A stretch of 64,000 bases of DNA from Bacteroidales bacterium (GTDB lineage Bacteria; Bacteroidota; Bacteroidia; Bacteroidales; F082): assembly GCA_017395365.1 (NCBI GenBank), contig JAFPUN010000008.1, positions 1 through 64,000 of the forward strand. Reading direction: 5' to 3'. Below the pieces are notes generated by a model. That model did not search any database. It saw only the letters and a program-made list of their open reading frames with translations, and was not told the origin of the DNA. Shown in pieces: positions 27,101-33,309 of the stretch; the stretch's first letter is position 1; each line of letters opens with the position of its first letter. Both the position numbers and the translations under genes were made by a program.

Positions 27101-27258
27101 GCCAAGTCGATGTTTTGTACGTCGTTCTTGGCAAACATGGCCTTATGTTGGACGAAGTTCAGTCCCAGCCGTTGGGCCTTGGCCACATCGACGGGCTTGG
27201 CTTGAAGTGTGATGATGCCCAGCAACAAGGCAAGGATGACGAGTAGATTTCTTCTCAT
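24175..27258 (-). CDS. Secreted C10 cysteine protease, T9SS cargo, paralogue 4
   Basis: The largest of the cluster, 1027 residues. Signal peptide MRRNLLVILALLLGIITLQA, propeptide, then C177 in GGCPTGCVATAMAQLMKYW and H318 in GGHAFVCDGY with FNWGWGG. After the beta-sandwich there are about four fibronectin III-like modules (one starting near EPRNLQASYNEED and one near APSRLRREAPMNVAHI) before the T9SS domain (VYPNPTSGQLTIEAEA). The glycine-rich loop before the cysteine is shorter than in its paralogues (GGCPTGC against GGxxYAGC). It is the first gene transcribed, and its leader contains a dispersed repeat (27308-27393). Confidence 0.92.
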   Translation of the reverse strand: MRRNLLVILALLLGIITLQAKPVDVAKAQRLGLNFVQHKAMFAKNDVQNIDLAYTFRTESGMAGAYAFNFDGGFVIVAANDLSSPILGYSDQGNFDYDTAPDGLLFMMSEHMRGIETLVAQKHAATSAVLARWKNLEEHGVMHLDRGAPVVDFLVKLKWNQDAPYNMYAPGGCPTGCVATAMAQLMKYWEWPAQGTGEHSYYAPGYGQQYANFGETTYDWANMLESYSIGAPTPEQKEAVAVLMYHCGVSVDMAYEPDGSGAYSVDVPVAINNYFSYSDHATHITKGGNYNEWIALLKSNIDQRIPIYYSGQSPQGGHAFVCDGYDVDDLFYFNWGWGGSNNGFFLIDGENFEYSGSQAIVYDFVPDYIYNTMPAAPTNLSVSVDSDVSLTGHLTWTNPSTTENGDALTSIDKVVVTRKGFVVAELEGGQPGQTMTYDDLVPFFDQYDYAVMAVNEGSYGRLAHTKGVFGPYCEWTVIMTSSDFHGWNGGGITVQNAAGSYIDFLTTNQATASMQRFQMPLGNSNLYWTEPSSTISNLSFKVKDASNQVVYEYAGSSTGLEAGILRTLNNGCGNENVCDAPYELRATVDPDNDRNILLTWESDHTPEFGYCIYRDGFLFNMSHELQYLDENTEIGGHCYYITALCNGGETAFSNEYCVTSGTGCEPPIDLHFSYTANNKVQLDWTAPDNENLTGYFVYRKTEDTPFKRIKQTTAPMVRDNTAEEGVVYQYAVSAYYRDIDCTTAYANDMFDKNKFFVEVDWNNEPRNLQASYNEEDTLVTLCWKSAYHANSYDIMRNGVKIGEASGMTFEDPDLELGETYCYQVIAHGDGFDTNSNEACITMPEPPAPPVLPCNAPSRLRREAPMNVAHIAWDAPEERTPDSYTVVIVNNITNETTEVTGVADLYYEDALTVEEMDKSYKVKAVYEECESEFALTESGDDFVNVNNLSVSEGIINAVVYPNPTSGQLTIEAEAMTAVSVYDLVGQCVMRQSVDNDQVVIDMDNLQNGIYMVKVETRNGAVMQRVVKM

Positions 27259-27307
27259 AGTCTATGATTTAATTAACTGTATAAAATTAAGAAGTATTAT
27301 AAGCAAT

Positions 27308-27393
27308 CAGCCTTCAGCTATCAGCTATGTTGAACCATGGTTGACGGCTGATGGCTGACTGCCAAATTTTCTGGCCTTTTATGTAAACTAATT
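27308..27393. repeat. Dispersed imperfect palindrome, CAGCTATCAGC family, copy 1
   Basis: The stretch contains CAGCTATCAGCT, GGTTGACGGCTGATGGCTG and CCTTTTATGTAAACTA, all repeated in order at 33203-33309. Its two halves are partly complementary (TCAGC against GCTGA). It sits in the leader of C10 paralogue 4. Confidence 0.75.
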
Positions 27394-27441
27394 ATGCTCA
27401 TCAACTTAATGAAACGATTTTCTTTTCTGTTTTTAAAGCGG

Positions 27442-27449
27442 CAAATATA
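27442..27449 (-). promoter_or_regulatory. -7 box for the C10 paralogue 4/3 operon
   Basis: CAAATATA is TATATTTG on the minus strand. The leader to the start at 27258 would be about 180 bases and includes the dispersed repeat. Confidence 0.4.
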
Positions 27450-27456
27450 AACATTT

Positions 27457-28719
27457 TCAGGTTTTCTGTTCTTTTTTCTTTGCTGCGGGGAACAAAATAT
27501 TGTTCAAAATGAGGCGATAACCCGGTGAATTGGGGTGCATGTCGAGCTCGGTGGGCGGGTCGCCGACGATGTGCTGGTAGTCCTCGGGGTCGTGGCCGCC
27601 AAGGAAGGTCCAGAAGCCGTTGCCGAAGTTGCCGTGGATGTAGCGGTCCTCGTTCAAGGCGCCGTTGTCGCCCAAGACCACCACCGACGGCTTGACCGTC
27701 GCCTTGTTGAAGGCCGTGGTCTGCCCCATGAAGCCTTTCACCAGGCGTTCGTGGCATTGGGTGAGCATGGTCGGCACAGGGTCCCACTTGGCCGAGAAGT
27801 CGAAGAGCAGAAAATAGTCGTTCTGCTCGTTCACCAAGCGCGAACGGCCTTGAGTGACGTCGATGTTGGAGACTTCATATTCCTGCGGGTTGGTCGACAC
27901 CTTGAAGTCGGTGAAGGCGAAGCAGTTGTCGTAGTTGAGGCGCTGTGGGTCGCCGCTGCGGATGGGGTCGCCGTCGAACATGTAGTCGCAGATGTCGAGG
28001 CCGTCGGCGGCGAGAGCGATGTCGAAGCTGTCGGGCGCGGAGCACATGGAGAACATGTAGCCGCCGCCTGCCACGAACTCACGGATCTTCTTCACCACGG
28101 CGAGTTTCAGTTGCGACACCTTGTTGAAGCCCCAGCGTTGCGCCGTGGCTTCCTGCATACGCACATCTTCTTGATACCATGGGTAGTTGCGGTAGCGCGC
28201 CCAGAATTTGCCATACTGTCCCGTGAAGTCCTCGTGGTGCAGGTGGAGCCAGTCGTAGGTGGGCAGCACGCCCTGCAGCACCTCGTCATCATAGATGACA
28301 TCATAGGGAATCTCGGCGTAGGTCAGCACGAGGGTGACGGCATCGTCCCAAGGCAGGTTATTCTTGGGCGCATAGACTGCAATGCGTGGCACCTTTTGCA
28401 GTTTCATCTCGTCCATGTTCACGCCCGGGTCTGCAATCTCTGCCAGGATGGCATCGGCTTGGGCATCGGCGATGACGTTGTACGACACATTACGCATCTT
28501 GCACTCGCGCTCAAACATCTCGTGGTAAGGAATGAGGTAACTCCCTCCCCTATAGTTGAGCAGCCAGCTGATCTCCACCTCGCGTTGCAGCACCCAATAG
28601 GCCACGCCGTAGGCTTTCAGGTGGTTCGTCTGGGTGTTGTCCATGGGGATGAGCAGGTAGGCCGCCCGAGAAGGCAGGGCCAAAACCAAAAGCAGAAAAA
28701 TGAGATATAGTTTGCGCAT
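27457..28719 (-). CDS. Exported conserved protein often labelled asparagine synthetase B
   Basis: A signal peptide (MRKLYLIFLLLVLALPSRA) leads a 400-residue mature protein. The start AYLLIPMDNTQTNHLKAYG and the text YRGGSYLIPYHEMF are recognisable from Bacteroidota proteins carried in databases as asparagine synthetase B. The sequence shows no N-terminal-cysteine glutaminase and no ATP pyrophosphatase loop, so that name is not supported. The pattern FVAGGGYMFSMCSAPDSFD resembles the nucleophile-elbow region of class I amidotransferase-like (ThuA) folds. The protein is periplasmic by its signal; its activity is unknown. Confidence 0.75.
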   Translation of the reverse strand: MRKLYLIFLLLVLALPSRAAYLLIPMDNTQTNHLKAYGVAYWVLQREVEISWLLNYRGGSYLIPYHEMFERECKMRNVSYNVIADAQADAILAEIADPGVNMDEMKLQKVPRIAVYAPKNNLPWDDAVTLVLTYAEIPYDVIYDDEVLQGVLPTYDWLHLHHEDFTGQYGKFWARYRNYPWYQEDVRMQEATAQRWGFNKVSQLKLAVVKKIREFVAGGGYMFSMCSAPDSFDIALAADGLDICDYMFDGDPIRSGDPQRLNYDNCFAFTDFKVSTNPQEYEVSNIDVTQGRSRLVNEQNDYFLLFDFSAKWDPVPTMLTQCHERLVKGFMGQTTAFNKATVKPSVVVLGDNGALNEDRYIHGNFGNGFWTFLGGHDPEDYQHIVGDPPTELDMHPNSPGYRLILNNILFPAAKKKEQKT

Positions 28720-28748
28720 GGCGGGATAATCCTAATTAATATAGGGCG

Positions 28749-28756
28749 CAAAAATA
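28749..28756 (-). promoter_or_regulatory. -7 box for the 27457-28719 gene
   Basis: CAAAAATA is TATTTTTG on the minus strand, 30 bases upstream of the start codon. Confidence 0.5.
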
Positions 28757-28765
28757 AGAAAAAAA

Positions 28766-29680
28766 TCAATACTTCACATATTGTTCCAAAAGCGGGTTCA
28801 CCTCCCCTTCTTCCTTGATCAGTTCCTCCAGCTGCGCCCAGTTCTTGATCATGCCGCGCTTCTCGCGCTGGTTGACGATGCGCTTCACCTGCTCGTAGTT
28901 GAGGTAAGGATGATGCACCAAGGTCTTGAAGTCGGCTCGGTTGACGTCGACTTTACGAATCTCAACCGCACCTAGGTTGATATAAGGTTGAATGGCAGCA
29001 AAACGTGCATCGTCCATGCCCTTCACGTCGCGGAGCTGTTCCTTGTCGATGAAGCCGCCCAACTTCTCGCGGAACTCAATGATGCGCACCGCCGTGTAAG
29101 GCCCAATCTGCGGCAATTCCACCAAGGTAGTCGAGTCCACGGTGTTCAAGTCTACGATGGGGATGGGTTTCTTTTCCGGCTTGGCTTTCTCTTCATAAGA
29201 CGGTTTCTCCTGCTTTTTGGATGAAGGTTTGCTGCTTGCACCACGCGACACTTCAGGCAACACAATGAAAGGCTCCAGCTGGGCAAACTCCTCCTCGCTG
29301 ATGGTGTAAAGCTTGCCCAAATCGTTTTTCGAGTAGAACTTGCCGCCTTTGGCCTTGTAATTCATAATGTTGCGCACCTGACGGTCGGTGAGACCCATTT
29401 GCAGCCATTCTTCTTCCGTGAGTGTATTGGGATTGAAGGGAAAAGGATGCAACTCCACCACCTCTTGTGGCTTCTCGGCTTGTTGCTGCTGTTGCAACTC
29501 GATGGCCACCTGACGCAAGGCCAACAAAGAGTCCAGATTGTGCAAGGATTCATCAGTCAGCGACTTGCGCGACGGACGAAGCACGCAGGCCAGGATCAAA
29601 AGCAGTATCAATGCCAAAATCGTGATGATGGCAACACGCTCGCCTTTGCTGAAGGAAAACCATTTGCGCAAGGAATCCAT
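28766..29680 (-). CDS. Membrane-anchored helix-hairpin-helix protein (ComEA-like)
   Basis: One N-terminal transmembrane helix (about 15-35) is followed by a Q-rich coil (RQVAIELQQQQQAEK) and three helix-hairpin-helix units: near 80-130 (NTLTEEEWLQMGLTDRQV), near 175-215 (LNTVDSTTLVELPQIG with GPYTAVRIIEFREKLGG) and near 240-290 (VNRADFKTLVHHPYLNYEQ). Such domains bind DNA without sequence specificity; ComEA-type proteins do so outside the cytoplasmic membrane during DNA uptake. No other competence gene is nearby, so a role in DNA binding is inferred only from the fold. It is 304 residues long. Confidence 0.82.
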   Translation of the reverse strand: MDSLRKWFSFSKGERVAIITILALILLLILACVLRPSRKSLTDESLHNLDSLLALRQVAIELQQQQQAEKPQEVVELHPFPFNPNTLTEEEWLQMGLTDRQVRNIMNYKAKGGKFYSKNDLGKLYTISEEEFAQLEPFIVLPEVSRGASSKPSSKKQEKPSYEEKAKPEKKPIPIVDLNTVDSTTLVELPQIGPYTAVRIIEFREKLGGFIDKEQLRDVKGMDDARFAAIQPYINLGAVEIRKVDVNRADFKTLVHHPYLNYEQVKRIVNQREKRGMIKNWAQLEELIKEEGEVNPLLEQYVKY

Positions 29681-29693
29681 ATTCTTTGGTTTC

Positions 29694-29744
29694 GGGCCCT
29701 TCGACAGGCTCAGGGACCCTCGGCCGTTGAGCCCGTCGAAACGC
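29694..29744. repeat. Family-C repeat, inverted pair
   Basis: CCCTTCGACAGGCTCAGGG is followed after about 10 bases by TTGAGCCCGTCGAA, its inverted partner. The CTTCGACAGGCTCAGG core is a repeat seen in many bacterial genomes. It lies between the transporter and HhH genes. Confidence 0.8.
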
Positions 29745-29750
29745 CGACTA

Positions 29751-31103
29751 TTATTTAATCAATCCACTAATAAACACAATCGTGATGGCAATGGGCGCCA
29801 GATATCGGATAATAAAAAAGATAACCTTTTTCAACGATGCCTTGATGGTGCCCTCGTTGGTCACCTCCTCGAAGAACTTGGCCTTGCCCAATCGCCAACC
29901 CACGAAGATGACGATCAACACGCCGCCGAGGGGCAAGAGGATGTTGGACGAGACGAAGTCCATGAGGTCGAAGACCGTCCTACCGCCAATGGCAAAAGGC
30001 GTGTTTTCCATCAGACTCAAGGAGGCAAAACTACCGATGAATAGCGTGGCTACACTAGCCCACACCGTCGACCACTTGCGGTTGATGTGCAGCTCCTCGG
30101 AGAGATAGGCCACCACGACCTCAAGCAGCGAAATGGTGGAAGTCAATGCGGCGATGGCCAACAGCACGAAGAAGATGATGCAGAAGATATAGCCTCCTGT
30201 CATCTGGTTGAAGATCATCGGTATCGTATTGAACACCAACCCCATACCTGCCGTCGGACGGATGCCAAACGAGAACGCCGCCGGGAAGATGACGAGACCC
30301 GCCAACAGCGCAATCAAGGTGTCGGCGAGCACCACCGAAAAGGCGGTGGAAGTCAGGTTGTCTTTTTTCTTGATGTATGAGCCGTATGTGATGAGCGCTC
30401 CCATGCCGAGACTCAACGAGAAGAAGCCTTGTCCCAAGGCGCTGATGAGGACATTGCCATCGATTTTGGAGAAATCCGGACGAAACAGGAACGACAAGCC
30501 TTCTTTGGCCCCTGGGAGCGTCACAGAGCGTATGCCCAACACGATAAGGATGACCAAAAGCAGCGGCATGAGGATCTTTGCGTATCTCTCAATACCGTTT
30601 TGTACCCCTTTGAAGACCACAAAGCCCGTCAGGAAGATGAAGATGGCTTGCCACATCACATTGCGCCAACCCATATTGTGGAAATCGGTAAAGTCTTGCT
30701 CCATGGCAGCCAAGTCCTTGCCTTGGAACGAGTTGGCCACCGCCTTGATGATGTATTCCAACGTCCAGCCCGACACGGTGGAATAGAAGGCAAAGATGAT
30801 GAAGCCGCACAACACGCCCATATAGCCCACAATCGGCCACCCCGACTTGGGTGCGAGTTTCTTGAATGCCCCTACGGCATTGCTCTGCGAGCGGCGACCG
30901 ATGACCAGCTCCGACAGCATCACAGGGATGCCGAGGAAGATGACCACGGCGAGATAGACCAACAAGAAAGCCGCGCCGCCGTTGTTGCCCAACTCACATG
31001 GGAAACGGTAGATATTGCCTAATCCGATGGCCGAGCCCGCAGCAGCGGCAATGATGCCTATCTTCGAGCCAAAGCCATCACGATTTTTCTTTTCTTCAGC
31101 CAT
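29751..31103 (-). CDS. Sodium-dependent transporter of the NSS/SNF family
   Basis: The N-terminus carries the family signature for Na+ and substrate binding, GSAIGLGNIYRFP, and about 11 membrane helices follow, including LGQGFFSLSLGMGALITYGSY and FFVLLAIAALTSTISLLEV. Bacterial members carry amino acids or related amines with Na+; the substrate cannot be read here. MAEEKKNRDGFGSK at 31103 is the likely start (450 residues); the frame extends 13 codons further into a repeat. The last codon lies seven bases from a family-C repeat. Confidence 0.9.
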   Translation of the reverse strand: MAEEKKNRDGFGSKIGIIAAAAGSAIGLGNIYRFPCELGNNGGAAFLLVYLAVVIFLGIPVMLSELVIGRRSQSNAVGAFKKLAPKSGWPIVGYMGVLCGFIIFAFYSTVSGWTLEYIIKAVANSFQGKDLAAMEQDFTDFHNMGWRNVMWQAIFIFLTGFVVFKGVQNGIERYAKILMPLLLVILIVLGIRSVTLPGAKEGLSFLFRPDFSKIDGNVLISALGQGFFSLSLGMGALITYGSYIKKKDNLTSTAFSVVLADTLIALLAGLVIFPAAFSFGIRPTAGMGLVFNTIPMIFNQMTGGYIFCIIFFVLLAIAALTSTISLLEVVVAYLSEELHINRKWSTVWASVATLFIGSFASLSLMENTPFAIGGRTVFDLMDFVSSNILLPLGGVLIVIFVGWRLGKAKFFEEVTNEGTIKASLKKVIFFIIRYLAPIAITIVFISGLIK

Positions 31104-31115
31104 ATTGTAATTTTT

Positions 31116-31180
31116 GACTCGAGACGCGGGACTTCGGGACACGGGACAGTCTCGTGTCTCGCGTCTCGTAGTCTCGTGTC
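31116..31180. repeat. Imperfect palindrome rich in GAGACGCG/CGCGTCTC
   Basis: CGAGACGCGGGAC near the left is partly complementary to GTGTCTCGCGTCTCG on the right, and further GGGAC and CTCGTGTC pieces lie between. It recalls family A but is degenerate. It fills the gap between upp and the transporter gene. Confidence 0.6.
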
Positions 31181-31185
31181 ATTGT

Positions 31186-31845
31186 TTATCTCTTTTCTCC
31201 GTATGCAAGGTCGCCCACATCACCCATGCCAGGGACCACGTAAGCGCGGGCCGTCAGTTCTTCATCGATGCTACCGACCCAAATGGTAACCGGCTGGCGC
31301 GACATGGTGCGTTTCACATAATCAAGACCGTCTTGCGAGGCCACCGCCACAGCGATATGGATCTGTTTGGGTTCCTCTTCCTCCATCAGGCCCCGCAGTG
31401 TCTTCACGATAGACTCACCCGTGGCCAGCAGCGGGTCACAAAGGATGAGGATACGGTCTTCAAGACTGGGCGAGGAATAATACTCCACGCGGATTTCCGA
31501 GTCCTCCTCGTTCTTGTCGTATTTGCGGTAGGCCGCAATGAATGCACTGTCGGCATGGTCGAACATGTTGAGCATCCCGTTATGGAAGGGCAAGCCTGCC
31601 CTCAAGATGGTGGCAACGACAGGCTGCTCACGCATCGTGCGAATCTCCTTGATGCCCAATGGGGTTTGCACCTCTTCATCGTCATATTCGAAGGTCTTGC
31701 TGATTTCGTAGGCCATGATCTCACCGATGCGTTCAAGGTTGCGACGGAAGCGCATGCGGTCTTGTTGGATGGTGGCATCGCGCAGTTCAGCCATGATCTG
31801 GTTGAACACGCTGTCGTTTTTTTCAAGGTTGTGGATAGTAATCAT
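31186..31845 (-). CDS. upp: Uracil phosphoribosyltransferase
   Basis: The enzyme joins uracil to PRPP to make UMP in pyrimidine salvage. The PRPP loop LCDPLLATGESIV is intact, TILRAGLPFHNGM and SAFIAAYRK are family motifs, and the C-terminal uracil-binding segment VVPGMGDVGDLAYG is complete. The start MITIHNLEKND at 31845 gives 219 residues and leaves a short leader after the -7 box at 31873; MPTSM at 31857 is possible but would be nearly leaderless. Confidence 0.93.
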   Translation of the reverse strand: MITIHNLEKNDSVFNQIMAELRDATIQQDRMRFRRNLERIGEIMAYEISKTFEYDDEEVQTPLGIKEIRTMREQPVVATILRAGLPFHNGMLNMFDHADSAFIAAYRKYDKNEEDSEIRVEYYSSPSLEDRILILCDPLLATGESIVKTLRGLMEEEEPKQIHIAVAVASQDGLDYVKRTMSRQPVTIWVGSIDEELTARAYVVPGMGDVGDLAYGEKR

Positions 31846-31872
31846 AGATGTTGGCATTTTTTCTTCTTGCCA

Positions 31873-31880
31873 CAAAAATA
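31873..31880 (-). promoter_or_regulatory. -7 box for upp
   Basis: CAAAAATA is TATTTTTG on the minus strand, 28 bases upstream of the start at 31845. Confidence 0.55.
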
Positions 31881-31953
31881 GGGAAAAGAAACGAATCCCA
31901 TGCAAATCTCGAAGTTTTTTTTTCAGAGAACCTGCCACAAACCAAAAAATACT

Positions 31954-31961
31954 TATTTTTG
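31954..31961 (+). promoter_or_regulatory. -7 box for the small protein at 32007
   Basis: TATTTTTG fits TAnnTTTG, 46 bases upstream of the ATG. The spacing to any -33 TTTG is not met. Confidence 0.45.
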
Positions 31962-32006
31962 CCATGAAATACTTCATGTAAAACTAATTAACGAAAGGAA
32001 CACACT

Positions 32007-32234
32007 ATGGCAGATGAACTGAAAGACAAATGGAAGAAAGTCGGCAAGGACTGGGCCGCATTAGGAACAGATCTGGGCAAATCGATTGTGAGTTCGATCA
32101 AGACCGGAGTGACCGCCGCCACCGAATGGGCCAGCAAAGACGATGAGCCCAAGGACAAGGCGGAAGAAGAGCCAAAAGCCGAAGAAGCCAAGGCAGAGGA
32201 GCCTAAAGACGAAGCGCCCAAGGCAGAGGAATAA
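32007..32234 (+). CDS. Small protein with repetitive acidic/lysine tail
   Basis: The 75-residue protein has an amphipathic helical first half (residues 1-44, WKKVGKDWAALGTDLGKSI) and a low-complexity second half built of KAEE, PKAEE and PKDEAP pieces. There is no signal peptide. A ribosome-binding-like GAAAGGAA precedes the ATG. Short proteins with a KDW-LG helix and a charged tail are familiar in Bacteroidales but have no assigned role. The tail suggests a flexible, highly soluble end like that of some nucleoid or stress proteins, which is only an analogy. Confidence 0.75.
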   Translation: MADELKDKWKKVGKDWAALGTDLGKSIVSSIKTGVTAATEWASKDDEPKDKAEEEPKAEEAKAEEPKDEAPKAEE

Positions 32235-32242
32235 TCAAGAAC

Positions 32243-33166
32243 TTACAGCTTTTTCCATACTTTCAATAGGGCTTTCCCTATCGGTGAAAGTCTATTGAAA
32301 GTATGGGAAGGATATTGCACTTCCCGGCCGCCAAAGCCAAGATAGAAACGTGCCAAGTTGTCGTCGTCGGATCCTTCAAAATCGAAGGTGACGGACTGCT
32401 TGGCATGTTTTTGTATCACCTGGTCCAAGAGGTAGGTCATGGCTTGGCGTTGCTTGCCTTCCTCGGTAAGGCCAGAGAACAGGAAGGTTATCCGCCTTTC
32501 GGTCTTCATGAAGATGGCGGCGCAAAGCAACAGCCCCACTCCTTTTTCGGTCACGCCTAAAACACAGGCGGCGTCGCGACTGACGGCGGCTTGGGTCAGA
32601 TCGACCAAACGGGCATATTCCGCATCACCCCACTTCCCTATCATCGCCCCACGGTTGTCGCGAAACAGGGCAATCACCTCATTGGGGTCCACCATATCCA
32701 CAACCTGCAGGTTGCCGTTCTCGGCCTTCGCCAAATTACGCTTCGTGTTTTGATGGTATTGGGAATGTAGGGTCTCATACCCTTGGCCCAGATCGAGCAA
32801 CACATTCCTATGATATTCAACACCTTCACAACCTTCAGCAAAAACATTGCCTTCGTTCAATCTGATTTCAGCGAAACGGTATTTTGATGGAATGGCCTCC
32901 AGAAAAGCCTCCGTTGTTTCAGCGGTCAAAGACTTGGAAAACACGCCCAACTGCTGCACAAAATAAGGCTGAAACAGATAGTTCACGCCAAACTTCTTAC
33001 CGCCCGTCAAAGGCATCACCGACTGGTAGTCATCTTCGACGAGGGCATCCCAACCCGTATGGACGATGTCGAGATACCAAGAATAGGCATAGATGTTGCC
33101 GCACTCGGCGATGAGGGCGTCCCATTTCGCTTTGTCGATGGCGTTATGTTCGAGATAATAGATCAT
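32243..33166 (-). CDS. FemAB/GNAT-like acyltransferase
   Basis: The 307-residue protein starts MIYYLEHNAIDKAKWDALI and contains YHQNTKRNLAKAEN, which resembles the segment of FemAB-type proteins that use aminoacyl-tRNA, plus a C-terminal acetyltransferase-like half (LLLCAAIFMKTERRITFLF, TYLLDQVIQKH, FEGSDDDNLARFYLGFGG). FemAB enzymes attach amino acids to peptidoglycan precursors, while related GNAT proteins have other acceptors. Its substrate here is unknown. Its last 20 codons form one arm and the loop of a long hairpin (32255-32306). Confidence 0.7.
   Translation of the reverse strand: MIYYLEHNAIDKAKWDALIAECGNIYAYSWYLDIVHTGWDALVEDDYQSVMPLTGGKKFGVNYLFQPYFVQQLGVFSKSLTAETTEAFLEAIPSKYRFAEIRLNEGNVFAEGCEGVEYHRNVLLDLGQGYETLHSQYHQNTKRNLAKAENGNLQVVDMVDPNEVIALFRDNRGAMIGKWGDAEYARLVDLTQAAVSRDAACVLGVTEKGVGLLLCAAIFMKTERRITFLFSGLTEEGKQRQAMTYLLDQVIQKHAKQSVTFDFEGSDDDNLARFYLGFGGREVQYPSHTFNRLSPIGKALLKVWKKL
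32255..32306. repeat. Perfect 15-base inverted repeat inside the 3' end of a coding region
   Basis: CCATACTTTCAATAG and CTATTGAAAGTATGG are exact complements with a 22-base loop, inside which CTTTC can pair with GAAAG. It lies between two convergent genes and probably ends transcription or protects the 3' end. There is no T run on either side, so it is not a standard terminator. Confidence 0.75.
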
Positions 33167-33202
33167 GTTTTATTGTAATCGTTCAAAATAATATACAGCA
33201 TT

Positions 33203-33309
33203 CTTGGCTGTAAGCTATCAGCCGTCAGCTATCAGCTTAGTAGCACCTTGGCTGACCGCTGACGGCTGACTGCTGACGGCCAAAATCTCTTGCCTTTTAT
33301 GTAAACTAA
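33203..33309. repeat. Dispersed imperfect palindrome, CAGCTATCAGC family, copy 2
   Basis: It shares CAGCTATCAGCT, TTGGCTGACCGCTGACGG and CCTTTTATGTAAACTAA in order with 27308-27393 and has longer inverted arms (GCCGTCAGC against GCTGACGGC). It ends at the stop codon of the deacetylase gene. Confidence 0.75.

Noticed and set aside
27535-28710. A 391-codon plus-strand frame
   Set aside because: It mirrors the exported protein at 27457-28719, which has a signal peptide and known relatives. The plus frame has a valine/histidine-rich composition typical of antisense frames.
27457-28719. Asparagine synthetase B
   Set aside because: This database name does not fit: no glutaminase cysteine at the N-terminus, no ATP-binding loop, and a signal peptide is present.
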